A DNA stretch of 64,000 bases from Leptospira congkakensis (GCF_004770265.1 NZ_RQGQ01000004.1:248001-312000), one strand, 5' to 3'. Shown: positions 17,701-26,962, counted from the stretch's first letter. Notes: generated by a model not told the origin, from the letters alone. Numbers and translations are program-made.

Positions 17701-18492
17701 ATGAGAATTCTATGCCCCATGAAGGTGATCTCAGTTTCCAATATTAAGGGAGGGAGTGGTAAATCCACCACAGCCGCTCATTTGGCCTGCGCCCTGGCAA
17801 GGCGTGGAAAAACCCTCGTTGTGGATATGGACATGCAAGGGGATTTGACAGACTATTGTTTGCCCGATTTGGATCTAAGTTCTTTGGATGAATCCAATGT
17901 AATGACCGTGCTACTCGGAATGAAACGAATGACTGATTGTATTCGCGAGACCAAACAATTTGATGTACTACCTTCAACTTTAAGTTTAGCCAAACTCACC
18001 AAATACAATCCTGATTCCAGCAGTCTTTGTCTACAATTCAAACGTGCTTTGGATGAAGTTCGAAACACCTATAAGTTTGTGATCATTGATACACCCGGAT
18101 CTGCGAAACATGAATTAACAACGGCAATTTATAATTCAGAACTGATTTTAATTCCTGTAACACCGAGTAAATGGACCATCCGTGCAGTGAATTTATTATT
18201 AGATGAAATCACACAAACAGAAACTATATTTAGCCAAAAGAAAAAAACTGCTTTTGTTCCTTCCTGGTTTGGGCCATCCAAAAAACATAGGGAACTTCTT
18301 GAAAAATTAAAACAAATCGAAGAAATTCCCACACTCGGTGAAATTCCCAAATCAGAAACAATCAAATCCAAAACAGAAAAACAAGAATCCTTAAAGAAAG
18401 ATAGCAATGCTTGGCATGCCTTTGACAGGCTTGCTGACGAGTCCATTGCTCTCGTGGATCCAGAACATTCGATATTTTCTTTAAAACCGTAA
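17701..18492 (+). CDS. Orphan ParA/Soj-family ATPase
   Basis: 263 residues. The deviant Walker A motif KGGSGKST lies at 16-23. Walker A' DMDMQGDLTDY and the Walker B-like FVIIDTPGSA follow. ParA ATPases position DNA or protein cargo on the nucleoid. There is no ParB gene or parS-like palindrome beside it, so it is an orphan and may place a protein machine rather than segregate DNA (inference). ATG 17719 (after MRILCP) is an alternative start. It diverges from the YopX gene across a gap of about 77 bp. Confidence 0.88.
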   Translation: MRILCPMKVISVSNIKGGSGKSTTAAHLACALARRGKTLVVDMDMQGDLTDYCLPDLDLSSLDESNVMTVLLGMKRMTDCIRETKQFDVLPSTLSLAKLTKYNPDSSSLCLQFKRALDEVRNTYKFVIIDTPGSAKHELTTAIYNSELILIPVTPSKWTIRAVNLLLDEITQTETIFSQKKKTAFVPSWFGPSKKHRELLEKLKQIEEIPTLGEIPKSETIKSKTEKQESLKKDSNAWHAFDRLADESIALVDPEHSIFSLKP

Positions 18493-18508
18493 GGAGGGGA
18501 ATGAAAAA

Positions 18509-19897
18509 CTACTGGTTACGTATGTGTGGGAATTTTGATTTTTTTGTTTTCTTTTGACTAGTGGTTTGCGTTTTCCTGCGTTCTTTGGCAATGGTTTCGA
18601 TATGTTTTGCAAATCCAGGATGGTGTTTTAAAATTTCAGCGAACCGATCTTTCCCTAAGGTATACACATCACAATAAGATCCTGCTTTAATGGTTGCGGT
18701 TCGTAAGGAATCGTCAATCAAACTCATCTCTCCAAAAAAAGAGCCAGAGTTGAGTGTTGCGAGTAAATCTCCCGTTTTTTCTTTAATCACTTCTACATGA
18801 CCTTTTGATAAAAAGTACATATTGTGCGGAACATCACCTTCCTTAAAGATGATATCTCCTTTCATATAAAAAGCAGGTTTTAATTCTAAAACTACTTCTC
18901 GTTTTAATTCCTCTGGTGCATTTTTGAAAAAGGGAACTACGGAAATCAAATGACTATGTAAAAACATGGATACATCAATTTTAATTCCAGAAGGAAGATT
19001 CTCCCAAATTTCGGTTTCATCTATCCCATGTTTATTTTCCCAAAGATTCACATAATAGGATCGAATGCGATTGGCGAGATTGGGTGGTAGTTTTTTGTAT
19101 TTAATAAAACTGTTAATTGTATTTAGTTTTTCTTGGAAGGTAACTCGTGATACATCTAAATTAGATAATAAAGTGGCTATATTACCAATGACGTATCCAT
19201 AAATACCGACACCTAAAATCATAACACCCATTGTATAAATGGTTTGGCCATTGGTTATAGGAGTGATGTCTCCATAACCAATGGTAGTGAGTGTGGTTAC
19301 TGACCAGTAAAGTGCTCTAATGTATCTTGTTGCCATATCCTTATCTGGCAAAAATTCAGGGCCTAGATGGATCCATCCGCAGGCGACCCAATGTGCAAAA
19401 AGACTTGTCCAATACACAAAGAAAATCAATCGAAAACTCATAGGATTGATTACTTCTATGAGTTTGAACCTGTCATCTGAATCGGCACCAAGGGCCAAAA
19501 GGCGAAGGGATTTAAAAAGTTCAAATACTCGAACCGAACGTAATAGTCTCAGAATTTTTAAACTATCCGTGATTCCAAAGTATTGGAAAAAAAATCCACC
19601 AAAAAGATCAAAAGGAAAGGCTGATAAAAAATCGACGAGAAACCAAGAAGACAAATAGGATTTTGTAACAATCTTACGATTGTGAATGAGAATTCGGTCT
19701 TTTAAAATCGCGGTATTAAAATTCAAAATGACATCGATTCCAAATACCACCTGGATGGCCCTTTCAAAATAATTCACCCCAGCTGTTAGTTTATAGTGAA
19801 AGACCAATCTTATCGGGACTTCGATGGCAAAGTAGGTAATACAAATAAAAACAAAAAGATCCCAAATTCGTTTGTAAGGAGAATTGGGATGGATCAT
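18509..19897 (-). CDS. Cyclic-nucleotide-binding, voltage-gated-type potassium channel
   Basis: 462 residues. Six membrane helices span about 12-240. S4 is Arg-rich (LKILRLLRSVRVFELFKSLRLL). The pore loop and filter TIGYGD lie at 205-210, which predicts K+ selectivity. A C-linker follows, then a cyclic-nucleotide-binding domain (about 330-440) with FKEGDVPHNMYFLSKGHVEV and the phosphate-binding cassette FGEMSLIDDSLRTATI, with its key Arg present. It is probably gated by cAMP or cGMP in the inner membrane. Transcribed alone, diverging from ybaB by 79 bp. Confidence 0.93.
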   Translation of the reverse strand: MIHPNSPYKRIWDLFVFICITYFAIEVPIRLVFHYKLTAGVNYFERAIQVVFGIDVILNFNTAILKDRILIHNRKIVTKSYLSSWFLVDFLSAFPFDLFGGFFFQYFGITDSLKILRLLRSVRVFELFKSLRLLALGADSDDRFKLIEVINPMSFRLIFFVYWTSLFAHWVACGWIHLGPEFLPDKDMATRYIRALYWSVTTLTTIGYGDITPITNGQTIYTMGVMILGVGIYGYVIGNIATLLSNLDVSRVTFQEKLNTINSFIKYKKLPPNLANRIRSYYVNLWENKHGIDETEIWENLPSGIKIDVSMFLHSHLISVVPFFKNAPEELKREVVLELKPAFYMKGDIIFKEGDVPHNMYFLSKGHVEVIKEKTGDLLATLNSGSFFGEMSLIDDSLRTATIKAGSYCDVYTLGKDRFAEILKHHPGFAKHIETIAKERRKTQTTSQKKTKKSKFPHIRNQ

Positions 19898-19976
19898 ACT
19901 ATGAGTATCGACAAAGAAATGTTTTATATTTGCCTTCTTTTACAGAAAAATAATCCTGAAAGGAAAAGAGGTGATT

Positions 19977-20297
19977 ATGTTCGGTGGAGCAGGCGGAAAC
20001 AAGTTTGATATGCTCAAACAGATGAAAAAGATGCGATCGCAAGTAAAAACCATGGAAAAGGAACTTGCCGGTCTCAATTTTGTAGGAATTTCTAAAAACA
20101 AACTTCTATCTGTGACTTTGGATGGAAAATTTCAGATGAAATCTATTCAAATCGAAGATGAATTGATTGATAAAAAAGATAAAAATCTTCTAGAAAAATC
20201 CATTCAAGAAGCTTATACCAAAGCCTTACAGGATGCACAAGCGGGTGCCGCCAAACAAATGCAAGCTATGGGTGGATTTCCAGGTTTAGGGATGTAG
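19977..20297 (+). CDS. ybaB: YbaB/EbfC family nucleoid-associated protein
   Basis: 106 residues with an N-terminal Gly-rich and Met-rich helix (FGGAGGNKFDMLKQMKKM), the central strand-forming part and the C-terminal KQMQAMGGFPGLGM tail typical of YbaB/EbfC. EbfC was described as a DNA-binding protein in Borrelia (established). The start at ATG 19977 is set by AAGAGGTGA just upstream; the in-frame GTG at 19971 lies inside that site. Unlike in many bacteria, dnaX and recR are not adjacent here. A hairpin and a second T-tailed hairpin follow. Confidence 0.93.
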   Translation: MFGGAGGNKFDMLKQMKKMRSQVKTMEKELAGLNFVGISKNKLLSVTLDGKFQMKSIQIEDELIDKKDKNLLEKSIQEAYTKALQDAQAGAAKQMQAMGGFPGLGM

Positions 20298-20323
20298 ATT
20301 GAATTCTCCTGGTTTCAAATAAA

Positions 20324-20387
20324 AAAGCCTACAATGATATGTAGGCTTTGGTTCGAAAAAGAAAAGGGACAAACAGTCCCTTTTTTT
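20324..20387 (+). terminator. Tandem hairpins, the second a T-tailed terminator
   Basis: The first stem is AAAGCCTACA (20324-20333) with TGTAGGCTTT (20340-20349) and no T-run. The second stem is AAAAGGGAC (20362-20370) with GTCCCTTTT (20376-20384) and a loop of 5, then T to 20387. The pair ends ybaB and may also stop the convergent OmpA-like gene. Confidence 0.8.
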
Positions 20388-20401
20388 ATGTCGTTCTAGT
20401 T

Positions 20402-21133
20402 TTAGGAAGCCGGAACGATTTCTACTTCTACGCGACGGTTGGATCCATCTTTTGGATCAACATTTTTAAGAGGAGTAGAAGAACCTAGACCTTGAACAGC
20501 TCCAATTCGTTTGCCTTCCACACCGTTGGAAGTAAGAGCATTTTTTGCAGTCACAGCACGGTCTTGAGAAAGGCGTAGATTTAGATCTTCTGCACCAGTT
20601 CTGTTGGCATGTCCAGAGATATTGATTTTAGTTTCTGGGTAAGCAGCAAGAGCTTCTGCTAACTTATCAATATTTTCTTTACCTTTACCTTTAAGGTCAG
20701 CCTTTCCATCTTCGAAAGCGATTCCCCCGTCCATAGTGGCAGTAAGACCAACTGTTTCTCCACCTCTTTCCGTTTTCTCAAGATTGATTCCTTGTTTTTT
20801 CATTTCTTCCGCCATGTTGTCATACATAGTGTTGAGATAGAATCCAGTTCCAAGACCAGCCAAACAACCGGCACCAAGACCAACAATCTTACCTTTGTTT
20901 TGCGGTTTCTTTTTTTCCTGTGCCAAAGATTCTTTGATTTGTCTTTGGAAATCGTTCTTTTTGTTTTTAGAATCTTTTTTTCTTTGTGCTTCATCATAAA
21001 CGGCACCGAGAGCAAGTCCCACTCCGCAGCCAATGGAAGTACTAAGAATTAGCCTTTTTGTGTTTTCTGATAACCCACAAGAGATTGTGGAAAGTAATGA
21101 TAGGGAAAGAAGTCCCGAGATGATTTGTTTCAA
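20402..21133 (-). CDS. OmpA-family lipoprotein with glycine-zipper segments
   Basis: 243 residues from a TTG start at 21133, preceded by GAGGA at good spacing; an upstream in-frame start at 21175 lacks a site and would bury the signal peptide. Signal MKQIISGLLSLSLLSTIS ends in a lipobox before Cys19. Two glycine-rich hydrophobic segments (SIGCGVGLALGAVY and IVGLGAGCLAGLGTGFYL) resemble glycine zippers. The C-terminal OmpA domain has the peptidoglycan-binding pattern NISGHANRTGAEDLNLRLSQ and SNRRVEVEI. It probably tethers the outer membrane to peptidoglycan. Confidence 0.9.
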   Translation of the reverse strand: MKQIISGLLSLSLLSTISCGLSENTKRLILSTSIGCGVGLALGAVYDEAQRKKDSKNKKNDFQRQIKESLAQEKKKPQNKGKIVGLGAGCLAGLGTGFYLNTMYDNMAEEMKKQGINLEKTERGGETVGLTATMDGGIAFEDGKADLKGKGKENIDKLAEALAAYPETKINISGHANRTGAEDLNLRLSQDRAVTAKNALTSNGVEGKRIGAVQGLGSSTPLKNVDPKDGSNRRVEVEIVPAS

Positions 21134-21184
21134 CGTAATGTCCTCGCTTACACAGCTAGTGAAGTATAAGGACAAAGTTTGAAG

Positions 21185-21212
21185 AAATCCTCCCTGTTTG
21201 CAAGGAGGATTT
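21185..21212 (-). terminator. Hairpin after the flagellin gene
   Basis: AAATCCTCC (21185-21193) pairs perfectly with GGAGGATTT (21204-21212). The T-tail on the minus strand is short (TTTCTTC), so termination may be weak. Confidence 0.55.
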
Positions 21213-21232
21213 CCATTTCTTTTTCGATCGGA

Positions 21233-22081
21233 TTAGTATCTGTCCGTGAGGAGTTTTACTACGGATTCCGGTCGGAGGTTTGCTTGCGCGAGCATAGCCA
21301 CACCTGATTTGGTAAGGATTTGGTTTTTGGAATACTCCACCATTTCCGTTGCCATATCAGCGTCTCTTACTTGCGATTCAGACGAAACAATGTTCACATA
21401 GTTGTTACTCAGTGATTTCAATGTTAAATCCAATCGGTTGTAATAGGCTCCGAGGTCAGATCTAAGTTGGTTGACCTTGGTGATCGCCTCATCCAAAACT
21501 TGGAGTGAATCGGAAGCTTTGTTTGGAGTTGAAAGAGTCAACTTATTTCCAGCTGTTTTCAGTTTGAGGGAAGAACTTGTCATCGTGTTGATGTAGAGTT
21601 CTATTTTCTCTGAACCGTTTGCACCCACTTGCAAAGTCATTGGATTTTTGGAAGCACGAGAAAACCTTCCATCCAATGGTTTGATTTTGTTAAACTCAGC
21701 AGAAGTTCCGATTCTTTCCACTTCTTCCACAAGTTGAGATACTTCTAACTGAACCAGTTTTCTGTCTTCGTTAGAGTAAATCCCGTTTGAGGATTGAACG
21801 GAAAGTTCGCGTAACCTCTGTAAGATCGAGTTTACTTGGTCTAAAGATCCTTCGGTAACTTGGATGAACGACATACCATCCTGGGTATTTCGTTCTGCTT
21901 GGCCAAGGCCCCGAATTTGTGATCTTAGTTTTTCTGACACTGCAAATCCCAGAGAGTCATCTCCTGCTCTGTTGATTCGCATACCTGTTGCTAGGTGCTC
22001 CATGGATTTGTCCATGTCACGGCTAGTGTTTGTGAGCGCCCGTTTCGCAACTAGCGCGCTGATGTTGTGATTGATAATCAT
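21233..22081 (-). CDS. Flagellin, FlaB-type periplasmic filament protein
   Basis: 282 residues. The N-terminal D0/D1 region is MIINHNISALVAKRALT..., with GMRINRAGDDSLGFAVSEKLRSQ. The C-terminal D1/D0 region has LGAYYNRLD, RDADMATEM and AMLAQANLRPESVVKLL. There is no long variable domain, as in spirochaetal FlaB core flagellins. The start is ATG 22081 behind CAGGAGGGTG; the longer frame to 22105 includes that ribosome site. Several residues differ from the commonest Leptospira FlaB sequence I recall (NISALVAKRALT against NLSAVNAHRSLK), so this is probably a divergent paralogue. Monocistronic. Confidence 0.93.
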   Translation of the reverse strand: MIINHNISALVAKRALTNTSRDMDKSMEHLATGMRINRAGDDSLGFAVSEKLRSQIRGLGQAERNTQDGMSFIQVTEGSLDQVNSILQRLRELSVQSSNGIYSNEDRKLVQLEVSQLVEEVERIGTSAEFNKIKPLDGRFSRASKNPMTLQVGANGSEKIELYINTMTSSSLKLKTAGNKLTLSTPNKASDSLQVLDEAITKVNQLRSDLGAYYNRLDLTLKSLSNNYVNIVSSESQVRDADMATEMVEYSKNQILTKSGVAMLAQANLRPESVVKLLTDRY

Positions 22082-22284
22082 TGTCACACCCTCCTGTGTG
22101 TCCATGACCCGCTTGTTTCCCTACATGCGGAGAAAAGTAAAAACCACTGCCCAGAGTATCCGTACCCATCGGGAAGAGAAGGGGTTGCCTGTCCTCGGTT
22201 CTTCCGTGAATTTTGCCTTTCCAGAATATTCTATACCAAAAAACTTATGTCTGTAAAGAAATTTTAGCGGGCAGGAGCAGGAAA

Positions 22285-22851
22285 TTGAAAATCTACACCA
22301 AATTTGGCGATGGTGGCCAGACCTACCTTGCATCGGGAATTAAGGTTTCCAAAACAGATCGTAGGGTTGACCTCTACGGAAGTTGCGACGAATTGAATAG
22401 TACAATTGGTCTTGCTCTTTCTTTTGCCAAAGACCTAAACTTAGAACCTGAATTCGTAAATTTTATTAAAAGCATACAAAGTTTCCTTTTTGAAATTGGA
22501 TCCGAACTTGCGGGTTATGTGCCAAGAGATTCAAAAGAGGGAACTGTGGTTCACGCCTCCGACGTAGAAAGTTTAGAAATAGAAATTGATCGTTTGATGG
22601 AGGTTCTACCGGAAATTAAATTTTTTATTTTGCCGGGAGGATCATCCATGGCTAGTGCCCTTCATATAGGTCGTACCATTTGTCGGCGTCTGGAAAGAGA
22701 CCTACTCGTGTACATTGAATCCGGTGGAGAGATCCATTCTGACTTACGAATTTATATCAATCGTTTATCCGACTATTTATTTGCGGCGGCCCGTTTTGCG
22801 AATTTTTCTATCGGACAAGAGGAAACCATTTGGAAAAGCCGAACCAAATAG
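22285..22851 (+). CDS. Cob(I)alamin adenosyltransferase, PduO type
   Basis: 188 residues from a TTG start at 22285 with AGGAG upstream. The N-terminal ATP-binding motif is KIYTKFGDGGQTYL. Later parts are typical of the family: VDLYGSCDELNSTIGLA, FILPGGS, GRTICRRLERDL and YINRLSDYLFAAARFAN. It converts cob(I)alamin and ATP to adenosylcobalamin. Leptospira makes or uses B12 and has B12-dependent enzymes (established). It overlaps the POT transporter start by 22 bp; the two are probably co-translated, though their functions do not obviously match. Confidence 0.93.
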   Translation: MKIYTKFGDGGQTYLASGIKVSKTDRRVDLYGSCDELNSTIGLALSFAKDLNLEPEFVNFIKSIQSFLFEIGSELAGYVPRDSKEGTVVHASDVESLEIEIDRLMEVLPEIKFFILPGGSSMASALHIGRTICRRLERDLLVYIESGGEIHSDLRIYINRLSDYLFAAARFANFSIGQEETIWKSRTK

Positions 22852-24170
22852 ACCCAATAGAATCTCACATCCATCCCAAGGGGATCACTCCACTTTTTCT
22901 CACAGAAATGTGGGAAAGACTCAGCTATTATGGAATGAGGGCACTTCTAGTTTTGTATTTGGTAAAGTCACTTGGATTTTCTGATGCCGATGCTGGGGCT
23001 GTGTATGCATTTTATACTAGTTTTGTTTACCTAACACCTGTTCTTGGTGGGTATTTAACAGATAGATTCCTTAGTTATCAATTTTCTATTTATTTAGGAA
23101 GTTTTTTAATGTTGTGTGGGCATATCTCTTTGGCGTTTTCTGATTTGTCTTTTTTTTATTTGGGTCTTGTTTTGTTAGCCTTAGGGAACGGTTTTTTTAA
23201 ACCCAATATGTCCACCATCTTTGGTAGGTTATATGATGGAAAGCCGGGTCTACGAGACAGTGGATTTACCATTTTTTATATGGGAATCAATTTGGGTGGC
23301 CTTATCGGTCCTATCATCTGTGGAAGTTTAGGCGAACGAGTGGATTGGCATTTGGGTTTTTTATCTGCCGGTGTAGGAATGGCCATAGGAATGGTAGTTT
23401 TTTATTTCGGAAGCAAACGATTGCCTGCTTCCGTTTGGCAAAAAGAAAGATACCAGGTAACGGCTGTAAATTCGAGTTTGGATGACCACCAAACTAGGCC
23501 TAAAATTTTACTCATAATCCTTCTTTCTTTTTTTAGTATCTTCTTTTGGATGGCCTTCGAACAAATGGGATCCTCACTGAATCTATTTGCTTTAAGGAAT
23601 ACGGATCGGTTTCTTTTTGGATTCGAAATTCCTGCCTCCGTTTTACAATCCATCAATCCCTTGTTTATCTTAATTTTTGGTCCTCTCGTTTCTATTCTTT
23701 GGTCGGTACTTGCCAAAAGAAATCAGAACCCAAATCCAGTTATTAAATTTGTCTTAAGCCTAGTGTTACTTGGGATTGGATTTTTAGTGATGGTGGTGGC
23801 AGCAAAGTATGCAGAAACAGGAGTTGCTGTATCGATTCTCTTTTTAGTGTTTGTTTATTTTTGGAATACCTTAAGTGAACTTTGCCTTTCTCCTGTCGGA
23901 CTTTCCTTTGTTAGTTTTATGGCTCCGACAAAATATGCCTCAGTTCTTATGGGAATTTGGTTTTTGTCGAATGCCTTCGGGCATTATGCTGCAGGGATTT
24001 TGTCCGGATACCAAAACCAGTGGGGGAGTATGGCGAACTTCTATGGATTCTTCGTGATCTGTTCCTTTTTTGGTGCTTTTCTTTTGTATGGAATCTATCA
24101 CCTAAAAAAGAAATCCATCTTAGTTTTGTTAACAGGAAAAGAAGTTCAAAATCCAATCGGAACAAATTAA
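22830..24170 (+). CDS. POT/PTR2-family proton-dependent peptide transporter
   Basis: 446 residues with about 12-14 membrane helices. Signatures are FLTEMWERLSYYGMRALLVLYL (the ExxERFxYYG motif with WERLSYYG), GGYLTDRFL, and GNGFFKPNMSTIFGRLY (the PTR2 signature), then FTIFYMGINLGGLIGPIICG. It imports di- and tripeptides with protons. The start is TTG 22830, with GAGGA eight bases upstream, inside the end of the adenosyltransferase gene. The call is secure; substrate specificity is unknown. Confidence 0.93.
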   Translation: MEKPNQIDPIESHIHPKGITPLFLTEMWERLSYYGMRALLVLYLVKSLGFSDADAGAVYAFYTSFVYLTPVLGGYLTDRFLSYQFSIYLGSFLMLCGHISLAFSDLSFFYLGLVLLALGNGFFKPNMSTIFGRLYDGKPGLRDSGFTIFYMGINLGGLIGPIICGSLGERVDWHLGFLSAGVGMAIGMVVFYFGSKRLPASVWQKERYQVTAVNSSLDDHQTRPKILLIILLSFFSIFFWMAFEQMGSSLNLFALRNTDRFLFGFEIPASVLQSINPLFILIFGPLVSILWSVLAKRNQNPNPVIKFVLSLVLLGIGFLVMVVAAKYAETGVAVSILFLVFVYFWNTLSELCLSPVGLSFVSFMAPTKYASVLMGIWFLSNAFGHYAAGILSGYQNQWGSMANFYGFFVICSFFGAFLLYGIYHLKKKSILVLLTGKEVQNPIGTN

Positions 24171-24263
24171 GGAAAAATAAAAAGATAAGCGGTTAAAATG
24201 GAAGGAAGAATTGGAACGAATCATCTCGTAGATTCGAAAAATTTAATTCATTAAAGAATGATC

Positions 24264-25991
24264 TTACCCTTTTGTTTCTAAAACGAGTGCCTCAATTTCT
24301 TCATATTTTTCTTCGCCGGCAAGACCAATTACTTGTTCGGCGAGAAGTTTCGCTTTCCAAGTGGATATTTCCTGAACTTTTTCACCGACTTCTTTCATCA
24401 GTGGCAAAGCGGAACTCAAATCCCGAAACCCGAGTCCAATGAGGACAGCCGTGAACATGGGATCACTTCCAATTTCTCCGCAAATGCTAATTGGTTTTTT
24501 TTGGGAATTGGCCACATCGGCTATGTTCTTTAACAGTAGTAAAAAGACTACTTGCCAGGGATTATACAAATCTCCCACCAAATGGTTGTTACGCTCTACT
24601 GCGAGTAGGTATTGCAAAAGGTCATTGGTTCCCACGCTATAAAAATCCACATGATTTCCAAGAAAAGGTAAGTTTAAGGCACAGGCCGGGGTTTCTACCA
24701 TAATACCAATAGGAATTTTTTTGGTAATCACAAGCCCTGCTGCTTTTAGTTCCTCTAAACTTTCGGAAACCAGTGCCTTGGTCTGTAAAATTTCAGAAAG
24801 AGTTGTGATCATAGGAAGCATGATCCGCATGGTTCCAAATTCACTCGCACGGAGTAGGGCTCTTAGTTGTTCTTTGAAAAAATGAGGGTGCCTGAGGAGG
24901 TAACGAATCCCACGATTCCCAAGAAACGGATTGGCTTCTTCATATCCATTTTCCATTTTATCGGCACCAATATCCCAAACTCGGAAAGTCACTGGGCGAC
25001 CTACCATCTTGAGTAAAATTCGTTTGTAGACAGCAAATTGTTCTTCTTCCGTGGGTTTGAATTCTACGTATCGTATGAATAAAATTTCGGTTCGAACAAG
25101 ACCAATCCCGTCAGCTCCTTGTTCAAATGCCAAATCCACTTCGTCTTCAGAATCAATATTGGCACGAAGGGAAAATTTTTTTCCGTCTTTGGTTTTGACT
25201 TCTTTCGGGCCGTCGCTGATTTCGCGGATTGGTTGGACTTTATGGATTTCGCTTCTGATCCCAGCAAGTTTGATTTCATCGATTCCTGGCGAACGGTTTA
25301 AAATTCCCTTTGTTGCATCTAACAGAATGTAGTCGTCGTCTTCTACGTGTGAGGTGATATTTTTCAAACCCACAATGGTTGGGATTCCATAGTTTCTGGC
25401 AATGATGGCAGTGTGTCCCGTTTTCCCACCAAAGTCTGTGGCAATCCCTCGAAGCCGGCATTTGCCAAGTTGGATCATTTCGGAAGGAGTGATTTCTTTG
25501 GCAATGAGGATGACATCATCAGGGATTTTGGTTTGGTCGGCTGCTTTGTCTGGATACAGGTTGGATTCTATCCTTTTTCCTATATCTAAAATATGGTCGG
25601 CACGTTCCCTAAAAAATTCGTCGGGGATAGATTGGAATTCATCATATAAGGAACTAACAGCTGTTTCTAGGGCAAGACCCGCCGATTCATTGTTTTGTGC
25701 AATCCTCTCAAAGACACGAGCGCGGAAAAGGGGATCATTTAAAAATACAATTTGTGATTCTAGAATTTCAGAAAGTTCTATGTTTGATTTGGATTTTTGG
25801 ACTAGGTCACTTAAGTCTTCTTCGGTTTTGAGTAGACCTTTTTTCAGTAGGTCTACTTCTTCTTTGATTTCGTCTGGGGATAAGTCTGTACGGTCTTCCC
25901 GTTTCCGTTTGAATTGTTTCCACCGGAAAACTTTGCCATAAACCGTACCTGGATAGGCTGAAATGCCTTTGAATGTGGTTTTTTCTTCCAT
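24264..25991 (-). CDS. ptsI: PTS enzyme I (phosphoenolpyruvate-protein phosphotransferase)
   Basis: 575 residues. The phosphohistidine motif reads GGKTGHTAI with His193 (commonly GGRTSHTAI). The PEP-binding C-terminal barrel has GIGLVRTEILF, FRVWDIGADK, PMITTLSE, GIMVETPA, SVGTNDLLQY and the catalytic Cys in ICGEIGSD. It transfers phosphate from PEP to HPr. The start is ATG 25991 behind AGGGGA; the longer TTG start adds five residues. No HPr, HprK or sugar EII gene is adjacent. Leptospira lack sugar uptake by PTS and probably use it for regulation (family knowledge). Confidence 0.93.
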   Translation of the reverse strand: MEEKTTFKGISAYPGTVYGKVFRWKQFKRKREDRTDLSPDEIKEEVDLLKKGLLKTEEDLSDLVQKSKSNIELSEILESQIVFLNDPLFRARVFERIAQNNESAGLALETAVSSLYDEFQSIPDEFFRERADHILDIGKRIESNLYPDKAADQTKIPDDVILIAKEITPSEMIQLGKCRLRGIATDFGGKTGHTAIIARNYGIPTIVGLKNITSHVEDDDYILLDATKGILNRSPGIDEIKLAGIRSEIHKVQPIREISDGPKEVKTKDGKKFSLRANIDSEDEVDLAFEQGADGIGLVRTEILFIRYVEFKPTEEEQFAVYKRILLKMVGRPVTFRVWDIGADKMENGYEEANPFLGNRGIRYLLRHPHFFKEQLRALLRASEFGTMRIMLPMITTLSEILQTKALVSESLEELKAAGLVITKKIPIGIMVETPACALNLPFLGNHVDFYSVGTNDLLQYLLAVERNNHLVGDLYNPWQVVFLLLLKNIADVANSQKKPISICGEIGSDPMFTAVLIGLGFRDLSSALPLMKEVGEKVQEISTWKAKLLAEQVIGLAGEEKYEEIEALVLETKG

Positions 25992-26053
25992 CCGTCCCCT
26001 TGGCAAAAATACTTTTGGAAAGGGACTGTTTGGAAAGTAAAAAAAGCCGGATT

Positions 26054-26962
26054 CTAGCGAACGGCTTGTTTTTTAGAGAAAAGTGGGACTCGTTTGCTTT
26101 TGAACTGGGTGAGTTCGTTTCCTGTGACCTGGCTCATAATGCACTTAGCAAGGGAGATGTCTAGGGCATGACCCGCTTTGGATGCAATGAGGTGTCCGCG
26201 GAAAGGTCTTCCCATCACAGCCAAATCCCCGATGAGATCCAGAATTTTGTGACGGACACATTCATTGTCATAACGTAAGGTTTCGTTCAAATACCCGTCA
26301 TCTGTGAGAACTACCGCATTGTCGAGGGATCCACCCATAGCAAGTCCTCTCGCTTGGAGGGCTTCCACATCTTTCAAGAACCCAAAAGTTCGGGCAGGAA
26401 GGATGTCTGTTCCTAAAATGGATTCGTCAAGGGTTGTGGTGTAAGATTGTCCTCTGAGGAGGGGGTGGTTGAAATCTATGCTGTAAGTGACTTTGAGTTC
26501 GTCGGAAGGTAACATGACGAGGTATTTGTCCCCGTCCACAACCCAAATCGGGTTGGAAATGGTAATGGGTTCGATGGTTTCCTCTAGAACCCGGATTCCT
26601 GCAGAGCGGATTCCTTCCCAAAACGGCAGGGAGGATCCATCCATAATCGGAACTTCTACGGAATCAATTTCAAAAATACAATCAGTAATGCCTAAGGTAT
26701 GAACTGCAGCGAGAAGGTGCTCGATGGTTTGCACTCGGTTGGAACTTCCATCTCCAATGGTGGTGGCGTTGCTTGTGTCGACTACATGGTCGAGGGAGAT
26801 GGGAATGCGGATTTTTTGGGTTCCTTTGTAGAGATAAAAAATCAGTCCTGTATTTGCTTCCGCTGGATGGAGCCGTAAAGTCACCATTTTCCCGGAATGG
26901 ACCCCAATTCCACGCAATGTGATGGAGTTTTGGATCGTTTTTCTGTGTATCGCCGTTACCAT
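26054..26962 (-). CDS. lpxC: UDP-3-O-acyl-N-acetylglucosamine deacetylase
   Basis: 302 residues, the usual LpxC size. It catalyses the committed step of lipid A synthesis. Motifs are IQNSITLRGIGVHSGK at the start, TIEHLLAAVHTLGI with zinc-ligand His, ADKGILGxx-like TTTLDESILGTDILPARTFGF, and HKILDLIGDLAV with the other ligands. GHLIASKAGHALDISLAKCI follows, with the catalytic-site His. ATG start. It lies 62 bp upstream of ptsI on the same strand and 178 bp after the Mla operon. Confidence 0.96.
   Translation of the reverse strand: MVTAIHRKTIQNSITLRGIGVHSGKMVTLRLHPAEANTGLIFYLYKGTQKIRIPISLDHVVDTSNATTIGDGSSNRVQTIEHLLAAVHTLGITDCIFEIDSVEVPIMDGSSLPFWEGIRSAGIRVLEETIEPITISNPIWVVDGDKYLVMLPSDELKVTYSIDFNHPLLRGQSYTTTLDESILGTDILPARTFGFLKDVEALQARGLAMGGSLDNAVVLTDDGYLNETLRYDNECVRHKILDLIGDLAVMGRPFRGHLIASKAGHALDISLAKCIMSQVTGNELTQFKSKRVPLFSKKQAVR

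Noticed and set aside
25402..25941. 179-residue plus-strand frame
   Set aside because: Antisense shadow of ptsI, Ser-rich as such shadows are.
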